Positions 32,978 to 41,189 of a stretch of 64,000 bases of DNA are shown here, piece after piece. A program made the position numbers and the translations under genes. The notes under the pieces were generated by a model. That model was not told where the DNA came from. It did not search any database and saw only the letters and a program-made list of their open reading frames with translations. Every line of letters starts with the position of its first letter. Position 1 is the stretch's first letter. The stretch is from Nocardioides sp. SLBN-35 (lineage in GTDB: Bacteria; Actinomycetota; Actinomycetes; Propionibacteriales; Nocardioidaceae), in assembly GCF_006715725.1 (NCBI RefSeq), contig NZ_VFNU01000001.1, positions 2,170,001-2,234,000 on the forward strand. The letters are read 5' to 3'.

Positions 32978-33021
32978 GAAGGCTATCGCGCCGCACGACC
33001 CGTGGCCCCTAGCGTGGGGGC

Positions 33022-33765
33022 ATGGACTCGCAAGCGCGGATCACCGCCGAGATCGCCGAGGCGCACGCCGCGACCCCACCGGGCGCCGCGCAGCCGCGGA
33101 TCGACTTCCCGCCGTACCGCAGCTCCGCGCTGCGCCACCCCACCAAGGACCTGCGCCACGCCGACCCCGAGGGGATCGAGCTGGTGGCACCGGTGTTCGG
33201 GCACTCCGACATCGACCCGGTCGAGGCTGACCTGACCATCCAGCACGGCGGCGAGCCGATCGGGGAGCGGATGCTGCTCACCGGCCGCGTCCTCGACGGC
33301 GACGGGCGCCCGGTCCGTCACCAGCTGGTCGAGATCTGGCAGGCCAACGCGGGCGGGCGCTACATCCACAAGCGCGACCAGCACCCCGCGCCGATCGACC
33401 CCAACTTCACCGGCGTCGGGCGCTGCCTGACCGACGGCGACGGGACGTACCGCTTCACCACCATCAAGCCGGGCCCGTACCCCTGGCGCAACCACCTCAA
33501 CGCCTGGCGCCCCGCGCACATCCACTTCTCGCTGTTCGGCACCGAGTTCACGCAGCGGCTGATCACCCAGATGTACTTCCCGGGCGACCCGCTGTTCGCG
33601 CTCGACCCGATCTACCAGTCGATCACCGACCAGGCCGTGCGCGAGCGCCTCGTCGCGACCTACGACCACGACCTGACCACCCACGAGTGGGCGACCGGCT
33701 ACCGCTGGGACATCGTGCTGACCGGCACCCACGCGACGCCCTTGGAGCGTGACGACCATGAGTGA
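33022..33765 (+). CDS. pcaH: Protocatechuate 3,4-dioxygenase, beta subunit
   Basis: A 247-residue Fe(III) intradiol dioxygenase subunit, opening protocatechuate to 3-carboxy-cis,cis-muconate. The iron ligands are visible: Tyr in 'NAGGRYIHK', Tyr in 'KPGPYPWRN' and two His in 'PAHIHFSLFG'. Start ATG 33022. The gene overlaps pcaG, giving a coupled alpha/beta enzyme. It is first in the pca operon and downstream of a divergent IclR regulator. Confidence 0.96.
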   Translation: MDSQARITAEIAEAHAATPPGAAQPRIDFPPYRSSALRHPTKDLRHADPEGIELVAPVFGHSDIDPVEADLTIQHGGEPIGERMLLTGRVLDGDGRPVRHQLVEIWQANAGGRYIHKRDQHPAPIDPNFTGVGRCLTDGDGTYRFTTIKPGPYPWRNHLNAWRPAHIHFSLFGTEFTQRLITQMYFPGDPLFALDPIYQSITDQAVRERLVATYDHDLTTHEWATGYRWDIVLTGTHATPLERDDHE

Positions 33766-34306
33766 GACCCTCGCGCCCACCCCCGGGCAGACGATCGGGC
33801 CGTTCTTCCACGACGCCCTGCCGTACGACGGCGGCGCATTCCTGGTCCCCGCGGGCTCGGCCGGCGCGGTCCGCCTGCACGGCACCGTCTACGACGGCAG
33901 CGGCGCTCCCGTCCCCGACGCGCTCCTCGAGATCCGGCAGGCCGACCCGGCCGGCGCGGCGCCGCGGGTCGAGGGCTCGCTGCACCGCGACGGCCGGTTC
34001 ACCGGCTGGGGGCGGGCGGCCACCGACGCGTCCGGGCGCTACGCCTTCACGACCGTCCTCCCGGGCGGTGTCGCGGGGGGAGCGGCCTTCTTCTCGGTCG
34101 TCGTGTTCGCGCGCGGCCTGCTCGACCGGCTCTTCACCCGTGCCTACCTGCCCGGTGAGTCCGACGACTTCCTCGCCGGACTCCCCGCGGACGAGGCGCA
34201 GACACTGCGGGTCGAGCCCGAGGCCGACGACAGCCTCCGGTTCGACGTCCACCTGCAGGGCGACCGCGAGACGGTCTTCCTCAGCTACCCGCGGCACCGG
34301 TCATGA
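33758..34306 (+). CDS. pcaG: Protocatechuate 3,4-dioxygenase, alpha subunit
   Basis: The 182-residue non-catalytic partner of PcaH; it lacks the full Tyr/His iron set but keeps the fold ('TPGQTIGPFFHDALPY', 'ALLEIRQADPAG'). ATG 33758 overlaps the pcaH stop by 8 nt and has GGAG upstream; a GTG nine bases earlier is less likely. PcaG shapes the active site at the subunit interface. The stop overlaps pcaB (ATGA). Confidence 0.94.
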   Translation: MSETLAPTPGQTIGPFFHDALPYDGGAFLVPAGSAGAVRLHGTVYDGSGAPVPDALLEIRQADPAGAAPRVEGSLHRDGRFTGWGRAATDASGRYAFTTVLPGGVAGGAAFFSVVVFARGLLDRLFTRAYLPGESDDFLAGLPADEAQTLRVEPEADDSLRFDVHLQGDRETVFLSYPRHRS

Positions 34307-35448
34307 GCATCCTTCGTCCCGGCGCGCACCGGGCCGCCGGGACCGCCGACGACACGGCGGTCCTCGCGGCCATGCTGCGCGTGGAGGTGGCCTGGGCGCG
34401 GGCCCTGGTCGCCGCCGGGATCGCGACCGACGCCGATGCGGCAGCGGTCGCCGAGGCGGCGGCCGGGCTCGACGTCGACCTGCCTGCGCTGGCGGTCGCG
34501 GCGGAGGCGGCCGGCAATCCCGTCGTACCGCTGGTGGAGCTGCTCCGCACCGCCGCCGGCGACGCATCCGGCGCCGTGCACCGGGGCCTCACCAGCCAGG
34601 ACGTGGTCGACACCGCGCTGGTCCTGCTCGCCCGCGACGCGGTCGCCCGGGTCCGGGCCGACCTGGTGACCACCGGCGACGCCGTCGCCGTGCTGGCGCG
34701 CGCCCACCGTGACGACGCCGCCGTCGCCAGGACCCTCACCCAGTGGGCGGTGCCGACCACCTTCGGCCTGCGCGCGGCCCAGTGGCTGGCCGGCGTCGAC
34801 GACGCCGTCAGGCGGCTCGACGGGCTCGCCTTCCCGGTCCAGTACGGCGGCGCGGCGGGCACCCGCGCACTGCTGGCCGAGCCCGAGGCGCTGCCCGCGC
34901 TCGCCGCCGCCCTCGGTCTCGACGCGGCCGCGCTGCCGTGGCACACCCGGCGCGCGACGGTCACGGCGATCGGTGACGCGCTCACCACCGCCACCGACGC
35001 CCTCGGTGTCGTCGCGGCCGACGTGCTGCTGCTCGGCCGCCCCGAGGTCGCCGAGGTGCGCGAGGGCGCCGTCGCCGGGCGCGGTGGCTCCTCGACGATG
35101 CCGCACAAGCAGAACCCGGTCCTGTCCGTCCTCGTGCACGCGGCCGCGCAGCAGGCGCCGGGCCTCGCCGCCCAGCTCCACCTGTCCGCGGCCGGCGCCG
35201 TCGACGAGCGGCCCGACGGTGCCTGGCACGCCGAATGGCCCGTCCTTACGCGGCTCCTGGAGCTCGCCGTCACCGCGGCGAGCCAGGCCGCCGAGCTCGT
35301 CGCCGGCCTGCACGTCGACACCTCCGCGATGGCCGCCCGGGTCGACGCGGCCACCGCGACCGGCAGCCTCGACACCCGGGGCGGGACCGGCGAGGCCGGG
35401 CGCCTCGTCGACCTCGCGATCACCCGCTGGGAGGAGACCCGTGCCTGA
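34303..35448 (+). CDS. pcaB: 3-carboxy-cis,cis-muconate cycloisomerase
   Basis: A 381-residue member of the fumarase/aspartase superfamily. The signature loop is 'GSSTMPHKQNPV' and another conserved block is 'GLTSQDVVDTALVL'. It lactonises 3-carboxymuconate to 4-carboxymuconolactone. Its length is somewhat shorter than many PcaB proteins (about 450), with a reduced C-terminal region, common in actinobacterial versions. It overlaps its neighbours by 4 and 8 nt. Confidence 0.94.
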   Translation: MSILRPGAHRAAGTADDTAVLAAMLRVEVAWARALVAAGIATDADAAAVAEAAAGLDVDLPALAVAAEAAGNPVVPLVELLRTAAGDASGAVHRGLTSQDVVDTALVLLARDAVARVRADLVTTGDAVAVLARAHRDDAAVARTLTQWAVPTTFGLRAAQWLAGVDDAVRRLDGLAFPVQYGGAAGTRALLAEPEALPALAAALGLDAAALPWHTRRATVTAIGDALTTATDALGVVAADVLLLGRPEVAEVREGAVAGRGGSSTMPHKQNPVLSVLVHAAAQQAPGLAAQLHLSAAGAVDERPDGAWHAEWPVLTRLLELAVTAASQAAELVAGLHVDTSAMAARVDAATATGSLDTRGGTGEAGRLVDLAITRWEETRA

Positions 35449-36193
35449 CCTGACCTTCACGCAGCTGTCCGGGGACCAGCCACGCACGGACGCCGAGCGC
35501 GTCCTCGTCGTCGGCCCGTCCCTCGGCACCGGCGTCGCCGACCTCTGGTCCCGCTGCGCCGCGCTGCTGCCCGCGACCTGGCAGGTCGTCGGCTGGGACC
35601 TGCCCGGTCACGGGGCAGGAGCCCCCGCGACGACGGTGTTCACCGTGGAGGAGCTGGCGGCCGCCGTACGCGACCGGGCGGCCGGGATCGCGGCCGGCCG
35701 TCCCGTCTCCTACGCGGGCGTGTCCTTCGGCGGCGCCGTCGGCTTCGCGATCGCCGTCGAGCCGGGGCCGTTCGACGCGGTCGTCACGCTGGCCGCGGCG
35801 CCGAGGATCGGTACGCCGGAGGGGTGGCACGACCGGGCGGCGTACGTCCGCAAGGCCGGCACCGCCGCCATGGTGGAGGGCTCCGCGGCCCGTTGGTTCG
35901 CACCCGGCTTCCTCGAACGAGACCCCGCGACCGGCAGCGCGCTGCTGCTGGCCCTGCAGTCGGTCGACGACGAGTCGTACGCGCTGGCCTGCGAGGCGCT
36001 GGCGGCCTTCGACGTCCGTGACCGGGTCTCGTTCGCGCCCGTGCCGCTGCTCTCCGCCGGTGGCGAGCACGACGTCGTCGTCACGCCCGACCAGGTCGCG
36101 GTGGTGATCCCCGGCGTCGCGCACCAGCCCACCGCCGAGGACCCGGTCGCGACCGCCGACCTGATCCGTGAGTTCCTGGAGGCCACCCGATGA
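35441..36193 (+). CDS. pcaD: 3-oxoadipate enol-lactonase
   Basis: A 250-residue alpha/beta hydrolase. The nucleophile is Ser in 'YAGVSFGGAVG', the histidine is in 'IPGVAHQPTAEDP', and a likely Asp is in 'GGEHDVVV'. It hydrolyses beta-ketoadipate enol-lactone to beta-ketoadipate. In some actinobacteria PcaD is fused to PcaC (PcaL); here the two are separate but overlapping genes. The start is GTG 35441, within pcaB. Confidence 0.92.
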   Translation: MPDLTFTQLSGDQPRTDAERVLVVGPSLGTGVADLWSRCAALLPATWQVVGWDLPGHGAGAPATTVFTVEELAAAVRDRAAGIAAGRPVSYAGVSFGGAVGFAIAVEPGPFDAVVTLAAAPRIGTPEGWHDRAAYVRKAGTAAMVEGSAARWFAPGFLERDPATGSALLLALQSVDDESYALACEALAAFDVRDRVSFAPVPLLSAGGEHDVVVTPDQVAVVIPGVAHQPTAEDPVATADLIREFLEATR

Positions 36194-36570
36194 CGTACGA
36201 CGACCCGTTCGACGCAGGCATGACCGTCCGGCGCGAGGTGCTCGGCGACGCGCACGTCGACCGCGCCGAGGCCGCGAAGACCCCGTTCACGCAGGACTTC
36301 CAGGAGCTGATCACCCGCTACGCGTGGGGGAGCGTGTGGACCCGGCCCGGTCTCGACCGCCGGTCGCGCTCGGTCGCCGTCCTCACCGCGATGATCGCGC
36401 TCGGGCACTGGGAGGAGTTCGCGATGCACGTGCGCGCCGCGCGCACCAACGGCCTCGGCGACGACGAGATCGCCGAGGTGATCCTTCAGGCCGGCATCTA
36501 CTGCGGCGTCCCCGCCGCCAACCACGCCTTCGCCGTCGCGAAGGGTGTCCTCGAGGAGCTGGACCGATGA
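36190..36570 (+). CDS. pcaC: 4-carboxymuconolactone decarboxylase
   Basis: A 126-residue carboxymuconolactone decarboxylase. The family pattern is 'ELITRYAWGSVWTRPGL' then 'RSRSVAVLTAMIALGHWEEF' and 'GIYCGVPAANHAF'. It decarboxylates the PcaB product to the enol-lactone used by PcaD. ATGA overlaps join it to pcaD and pobA. The beta-ketoadipate uptake-to-CoA steps (pcaIJF) are not in the window. Confidence 0.94.
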   Translation: MTYDDPFDAGMTVRREVLGDAHVDRAEAAKTPFTQDFQELITRYAWGSVWTRPGLDRRSRSVAVLTAMIALGHWEEFAMHVRAARTNGLGDDEIAEVILQAGIYCGVPAANHAFAVAKGVLEELDR

Positions 36571-37748
36571 GCATCACGACGACCACCACCGACGTCGCCA
36601 TCGTCGGCGCCGGCCCCGCCGGCCTGATGCTCGCCCACCTGCTGCAGCGCGCCGGCATCTCTTCGGTCGCGATCGACATCCGCAGCCGCGAGGAGATCGA
36701 GAACACCCACCGGGCCGGGATCCTGGAGCAGGACAGCGTCCGGCTGCTGGTCGAGTCCGGCGTCTCCGAGCGGGTGCTGCGCGACGGCTACCGCCACGCC
36801 GGCATCGATCTCGCGTTCGGCGGCGGCGGGCACCGGATCGACTTCGAGTCGCTGGTCGGCGCCTCGGTCCAGCTGTACCCGCAGACCGACGTCTTCATCG
36901 ACCTCGCCGACGCCCGCGCGCGCGAGGGCGGGGACGTCCGGTTCGGGGTGAGCGAGGTGTCGGTCGCCGACATCACCGGCGACCGGCCGCTGATGAGGTT
37001 CACCGACGCGGACGGCGTACGCCACGAGGTCGCGGCCCGGATCCTGGTCGGCTCCGACGGCTCGCGCAGCATCTGCCGCCACGAGTTCCCCGAGTCGCTG
37101 CGCCGCCAGTTCTTCCGCGAGTACCCCTTCGCCTGGTTCGGCATCCTGTGCGAGGCGCCCCCCAGCAGTGACGAGCTCATCTACAGCCACTCCGAGCGCG
37201 GCTTCGCGCTGATCAGCCAGCGCACCGAGACGCTGCAGCGGATGTACTTCCAGTGCGACCCGGCCGAGGACGTCGCCGCCTGGTCCGACGACCGGATCTG
37301 GGAGGAGCTCCAGGCCCGGGTCGGCGCCAACGGCTACGTCCTCAAGGAGGGCCCGATCACCTCGAAGGTGGTGCTGCCGTTCCGCAGCTTCGTCCAGGAG
37401 CCGATGCGCCACGGCAACCTCGTCCTCGCCGGCGACGCCGCGCACACCGTCCCGCCGACCGGCGCCAAGGGCCTCAACCTGGCGCTGGCCGACGTCCGGG
37501 TGCTCGCCGAGGAGCTCGAGCTCCACCTCCGTGGGGACGAGGTGGCGCTCGACCGGTACGCCGAGCGGGCGCTGCAGCGGGTCTGGAAGGCGCAGCACTT
37601 CTCGTACTGGATGACCACGATGCTGCACCGCCTGCCCGAGGCGAGCGACTTCGACGTACGCCGGCAGGTGGGCGAGCTGACCTCGCTGGTCACCTCGTCC
37701 GCCGGGTCGACGTACCTCGCGGAGGGCTACACCGGCTGGCCCTCCTGA
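36567..37748 (+). CDS. pobA: 4-hydroxybenzoate 3-monooxygenase
   Basis: A 393-residue flavoprotein hydroxylase (FAD, NAD(P)H) making protocatechuate from 4-hydroxybenzoate. It has 'VAIVGAGPAGLMLAHLLQRA' (FAD GxGxxG), 'RAGILEQDSVRLL', the DG motif 'ILVGSDGSRS' and the GD motif 'LVLAGDAAHTVPPTGAKG'. It is last in the pca operon, so 4-hydroxybenzoate from the cre-type pathway would flow directly into ring cleavage. Its end overlaps the convergent DUF2892 gene by 22 nt. Confidence 0.95.
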   Translation: MSITTTTTDVAIVGAGPAGLMLAHLLQRAGISSVAIDIRSREEIENTHRAGILEQDSVRLLVESGVSERVLRDGYRHAGIDLAFGGGGHRIDFESLVGASVQLYPQTDVFIDLADARAREGGDVRFGVSEVSVADITGDRPLMRFTDADGVRHEVAARILVGSDGSRSICRHEFPESLRRQFFREYPFAWFGILCEAPPSSDELIYSHSERGFALISQRTETLQRMYFQCDPAEDVAAWSDDRIWEELQARVGANGYVLKEGPITSKVVLPFRSFVQEPMRHGNLVLAGDAAHTVPPTGAKGLNLALADVRVLAEELELHLRGDEVALDRYAERALQRVWKAQHFSYWMTTMLHRLPEASDFDVRRQVGELTSLVTSSAGSTYLAEGYTGWPS

Positions 37749-37957
37749 GGCGGTCCGGAGAACGCGCAGCCGGTCGGTACGCCGAAGCGACGCAGGAGGA
37801 CCGCCGCCGGGCAGAACCCGGTGACGCTCGACTGCAGGAGGTTGGCTCCGACGAAGCCGGTGAGCAGCAGCCACCACGGCGAGAGCAGCGCGGCGAGGCC
37901 CGCGCTGGCGAGCACCAGGGTGCCCGCCAGCGCGAGGACGAGCCGGTCGACGTTCAT
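37727..37957 (-). CDS. DUF2892 membrane protein
   Basis: A 76-residue protein with two hydrophobic segments (about 5-24 and 28-50) and the DUF2892 cysteine pattern 'SVTGFCPAAVLLRRFGVPTGC'. This domain also occurs as the membrane tail of rhodanese YgaP, which links it to sulfane-sulfur chemistry. Start ATG 37957 overlaps the stop of the small zinc-ribbon gene (ATGA). It is the last gene of the MMPL operon. Confidence 0.8.
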   Translation of the reverse strand: MNVDRLVLALAGTLVLASAGLAALLSPWWLLLTGFVGANLLQSSVTGFCPAAVLLRRFGVPTGCAFSGPPQEGQPV

Positions 37958-38103
37958 CGCCACCACCGCTTCGGCCTCTCGGGGCGCTCGTGGCCGCCGC
38001 ACCACTGGTCAGCGGGCACCCGGGCCTTCACCGACGCGACGTGCTGGCCGCAGCCGGCCCAGGTCGTCTTGCCGCAGGTCTTGCAGCGCACGGGACGGCA
38101 CAC
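37954..38103 (-). CDS. 49-residue zinc-ribbon protein
   Basis: A very small gene read from GTG 38103 to TGA 37954. The protein is cysteine-rich: 'CRPVRCKTCGKTTWAGCGQH', then 'VPADQWCGGHERPERPKRWW'. Cys-x2-Cys, a downstream Cys/His and Cys-x2-His suggest one or two zinc sites. I have seen this 'CKTCGKTTWAGCGQH' type as a short unannotated protein in other actinobacteria. It lies 3 nt after the AhpD-like gene and overlaps the DUF2892 start, so it is clearly part of the operon. The function is unknown. Confidence 0.75.
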   Translation of the reverse strand: MCRPVRCKTCGKTTWAGCGQHVASVKARVPADQWCGGHERPERPKRWWR

Positions 38104-38106
38104 GGC

Positions 38107-38481
38107 TCAGGCCTGCGCTGCAGCGGGCTCGAGGGCGTCGGCGAACGAGCAGAACGCGTCGTACGCCCGGGCGCCGTGGATGGTCGCGGGCCCGCCGTGC
38201 ATCAGGAAGGTGACGCCGATGGCCTCGGCGGCCTCCTGCTTCGTGGCGCCGGCGCGGGCGGCGGCCTGCGCGTGGGAGGCGATGCAGCCGTCGCAGCCCT
38301 CGACGACGCCGATCGCCATCGCGATCAGCTCCTTGGTGCGCGCCTCGAGCGCGCCGTCGGCGAAGGCGGCCTTCGAAAGGGCGCCGAAGCCCTGGTAGAC
38401 CTCGGGGATCGCGCGGCGCAGCTGGCGGTGCAGCGGGGAGAGCTCGTCGAGGATCGGCTTGGCGTGGGGTGAGTCGGTCAT
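38107..38481 (-). CDS. AhpD-like carboxymuconolactone decarboxylase family protein
   Basis: A 124-residue protein of the AhpD/CMD fold. The redox-type motif is 'EGCDGCIASHAQAA' (Cys-x2-Cys-x3-His), typical of AhpD-like disulfide reductases or peroxidases rather than of true PcaC decarboxylases, which lack the CxxC. Start ATG 38481. It sits between an MMPL transporter and a zinc-ribbon protein under CsoR/CstR-type operators, so a thiol or reactive-sulfur stress role is likely. Confidence 0.85.
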   Translation of the reverse strand: MTDSPHAKPILDELSPLHRQLRRAIPEVYQGFGALSKAAFADGALEARTKELIAMAIGVVEGCDGCIASHAQAAARAGATKQEAAEAIGVTFLMHGGPATIHGARAYDAFCSFADALEPAAAQA

Positions 38482-38516
38482 GGTGGTTCCTCTCGGGTCG
38501 GTTCGGTTGGGGTCGA

Positions 38517-40673
38517 TCAGTCGTGGGCGAAGGTGATGGTGGGCAGGATCCGGCGCAGCCAGGCCGGCGTGGCCCAGGCGGCACGGCCGGAGAGCCGCAG
38601 CATCACGGGCAGCAGGACCAGGCGGACCAGGAAGGCGTCGAGCAGGACGGCGACGCCGAGGATCACGCCCATCTCCTTGGGTGGCAGCGGTCCGGACAGC
38701 GCGAAGGTGAAGAACACCGCGACCATCACACCGCCGGCGGCGAAGATCACCCGGCCCGAGTGGGCGACCGCGCCGACCATCGCCTCGCGCGGGTCGCCGG
38801 ACTTCTCCCAGTGCTCCTTGGCCGAGGCCAGCAGGAACACGGTGTAGTCCATGGCGATCGCGAAGATCATCGCGAAGAAGAACACCGGCGCCCACGCGTC
38901 GAGGAAGCCCTGGTGCTCGAAGCCGAGCAGGCCCGAGCCGTGGCCGTCCTGGAACAGCAGCCGCGCGACCCCGAAGGCTGCGGCCGTCGAGAGCAGGCTG
39001 GCGAGCGTGCCGAGCAGCGAGATCAGCGGTGCTTGCAGGGCGACCAGCAGGAGCAGGAAGCCGAGCAGCAGCACGACGCCGATCACCAGTGGCGTGGAGC
39101 GCTGGAGCTGGTCGGTCAGGTCGATGTTCTCGACCGCGGCGCCGCCGACGAGGGCGGACGGCGGCAGGTCGGCGCGCAGCCGGTCGATCGTCGCCGGCAG
39201 GGCGGGGTCGGACGGGTCGACCGTCGGCATCGCCTGGATCATCGTGAGTTCGCTGCCGTCGGTGGCGGGCATCGGCGGGAGAACGGCCTGGATGCCGGCG
39301 TCGTCGGTGAGCACGGCGGCCGCCGTACCGGCGTCGGCCTCGTCGACGACGACCTGCAGCATCCCCGGCGCACCGGGGCCGAAGGCGTCCTTGACCTGGG
39401 CGTACCCGACCCGCGCGCTGGCTTCCTCGGGCAGCACCTTGATCGACGGCATCCCGGTCTTCAGGCCGACGATCGGCGCGGCGAGGACCAGCAGCACGAC
39501 GCTCGCGCCGACGCCCCAGGCCACCGGGCGGCGCCACAGGTGGGCGCCCCAGCGGGCGAAGACGGGGGAGCGGTGCTCGCCGACCCTGACCCACGGTAGG
39601 GCGAACCGGTTGATCCGGTCGTCGAGCTTGAACAGCACGAGGGGCAGCAGGGTCAGCGTCGCGGCCAGCACGAAGACGACCGAGATCATGATCCCGCCGG
39701 CCATCGAGCGGAACGACGGCGACGGCACGAGCAGCACGGCGGACAGGGACACGAGGACGGTCGCGCCCGAGAGCAGGACCGCCTTCCCGGCCGTGTCCAT
39801 GGTCTCCGCGACAGCCTGCCGGGGCGTGCTGTGCTGGCCCATCCGGGCCGCGCGGTAGCGGACCACCACGAAGAGCGCGTAGTCGATGCCCAGGGCGAGG
39901 GCGAACATCATCGCGAAGTTCATCGCCCAGATGGACACGGGCACCAGCTCGTTGATCAGCACCAGCGAGCCGGCCGAGGCCACCAGCCCGGCGAGGGTCA
40001 GCAGCAGGGGGAGCCCGGCGGCGACGAGGGCTCCGAACGCCAGCACCAGGATCGCCAGGGTCACCGGCCAGGACACCATCTCCGAGGTCAGCATCGCCTC
40101 GAGGTTGGCCTCGTTGAAGTCCGACCAGAGCAGCGAGGAGCCGGTGGGGTTGACCTGCACCGTGTCGGTCGACAGGTGCTGCAGCTCCTCCTTGAGGTCG
40201 GTCGCGACCCGCACCATCTCGTTGGTGTCGGCGCCGGCACCGCCCAGGACGACCGCTGTACGACCGTCGGGCGAGAGGCTGGCTCCGGGCATCGGCGCGA
40301 TCACCTCGGCGATCCGCGGCTCGTCCTCGAGCACCTGCGTCACCTCGGCGAGCACCCGCGCGCCCTCGCCCTCGCCGAGCGGGCCGTCGGTGCTGTGTAC
40401 GACGACCTGGATGGCGTGGCTGGCGTTGCCGCCGAAGTGCTCCTCGGCGAGGTCGCGCACGGCCACGGACTCCGAGCCGTTCGCCTGCCAGCCCGCGCCC
40501 GACAGGTTCTTCTCGACCGACGGCGCGAAGACGCCGAGCCCGATGACGAGCGCCACCCAGGCGATGCCGACGGTGCGGCGGTGCTCGGTCACCCAGACGC
40601 CGAGGCGGCCGAGCGGTCCTGGCCGCCAGGTGTGCGAGGCCGCCTCCGGTGCGGCCGGTGTCGTCTGCGCCAC
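38517..40673 (-). CDS. MMPL-family RND transporter
   Basis: A 718-residue inner-membrane exporter with two MMPL/SSD repeats, each an extracytoplasmic domain plus about five or six TM helices (for example 'ITLAILVLAFGALVAAG'-like blocks near the first repeat and 'FFFAMIFAIAMDYTVFLLAS' in the second). Start GTG 40673 follows GGAGG; an open extension crosses the operators and is not real. It may move lipids or a toxic compound. It heads the operon with the AhpD-like, zinc-ribbon and DUF2892 genes, divergent from DUF302 and the CsoR/CstR-like repressor. Confidence 0.9.
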   Translation of the reverse strand: MAQTTPAAPEAASHTWRPGPLGRLGVWVTEHRRTVGIAWVALVIGLGVFAPSVEKNLSGAGWQANGSESVAVRDLAEEHFGGNASHAIQVVVHSTDGPLGEGEGARVLAEVTQVLEDEPRIAEVIAPMPGASLSPDGRTAVVLGGAGADTNEMVRVATDLKEELQHLSTDTVQVNPTGSSLLWSDFNEANLEAMLTSEMVSWPVTLAILVLAFGALVAAGLPLLLTLAGLVASAGSLVLINELVPVSIWAMNFAMMFALALGIDYALFVVVRYRAARMGQHSTPRQAVAETMDTAGKAVLLSGATVLVSLSAVLLVPSPSFRSMAGGIMISVVFVLAATLTLLPLVLFKLDDRINRFALPWVRVGEHRSPVFARWGAHLWRRPVAWGVGASVVLLVLAAPIVGLKTGMPSIKVLPEEASARVGYAQVKDAFGPGAPGMLQVVVDEADAGTAAAVLTDDAGIQAVLPPMPATDGSELTMIQAMPTVDPSDPALPATIDRLRADLPPSALVGGAAVENIDLTDQLQRSTPLVIGVVLLLGFLLLLVALQAPLISLLGTLASLLSTAAAFGVARLLFQDGHGSGLLGFEHQGFLDAWAPVFFFAMIFAIAMDYTVFLLASAKEHWEKSGDPREAMVGAVAHSGRVIFAAGGVMVAVFFTFALSGPLPPKEMGVILGVAVLLDAFLVRLVLLPVMLRLSGRAAWATPAWLRRILPTITFAHD

Positions 40674-40693
40674 GGTGGCGCCTCCTTTCGGTT

Positions 40694-40711
40694 TATCCCC
40701 CCAGGGGGTTA
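40694..40711. promoter_or_regulatory. CsoR/CstR-type operator 1
   Basis: TATCCCCCCAGGGGGTTA: a C-tract/G-tract palindrome with A/T ends, the usual form of CsoR-family operators. It lies 20 nt upstream of the MMPL start. Confidence 0.7.
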
Positions 40712-40729
40712 CGATGACGACAGTAGCAG

Positions 40730-40745
40730 ATCCCCCCGGGGGGAT
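40730..40745. promoter_or_regulatory. CsoR/CstR-type operator 2
   Basis: ATCCCCCCGGGGGGAT is a perfect 16-nt palindrome 24 nt before the DUF302 start. With operator 1 it lets one repressor control both divergent transcripts. Confidence 0.75.
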
Positions 40746-40769
40746 ACGGAATCGAGGAGAGGACCTCCG

Positions 40770-41189
40770 ATGGACACCACCGACTTCACGCTCAGCACGA
40801 CCCTCGCGGCGTCGTACGACGACACGGTGGCGCGGGTGCGAGAGCTGCTCGGCGACGCCGGCTTCGGCGTACTGACCGAGATCGACATCCGTGCCACCCT
40901 CAAGGCGAAGCTCGACGTGGACGTCCCGGCACAGCTGATCCTCGGCGCCTGTCGCCCCCAGCTCGCGCACCGCGCGCTGCAGGTCGAGCCGCGGGTCGCG
41001 GCCCTGATGCCGTGCAACGTCGTGGTCGCCGACGCGGGGGAGGGACGGACTCGCGTCGACGTGATGGATCCCGCGCTGCTCGCCACGCTGGCGCCCGATC
41101 CGGAGCTCGCCGAGGTGGCCGCCGACGGCCGCGCCCGGCTCACCGGGATGATGGAGGCCCTGACCGACCAGACGGGAGCGACCGCATGA
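40770..41189 (+). CDS. DUF302-domain protein
   Basis: A 139-residue soluble protein of the DUF302 family: 'SYDDTVARVRELLGDAGFGV', 'LGACRPQLAHRALQVEPRVA' and 'LMPCNVVVADAG' are the family blocks, with two conserved cysteines. DUF302 has no firm biochemical role but is recurrently found with CsoR/CstR-like regulators and sulfur or redox genes. ATG 40770 follows GAGGAGAGGACC. Overlap with the next gene is ATGA. Confidence 0.85.
   Translation: MDTTDFTLSTTLAASYDDTVARVRELLGDAGFGVLTEIDIRATLKAKLDVDVPAQLILGACRPQLAHRALQVEPRVAALMPCNVVVADAGEGRTRVDVMDPALLATLAPDPELAEVAADGRARLTGMMEALTDQTGATA

Noticed and set aside
38107..38481. Annotation as a second PcaC decarboxylase
   Set aside because: It has the AhpD-like CxxC-x3-H motif and lies in a stress-type operon on the opposite strand from pca genes.
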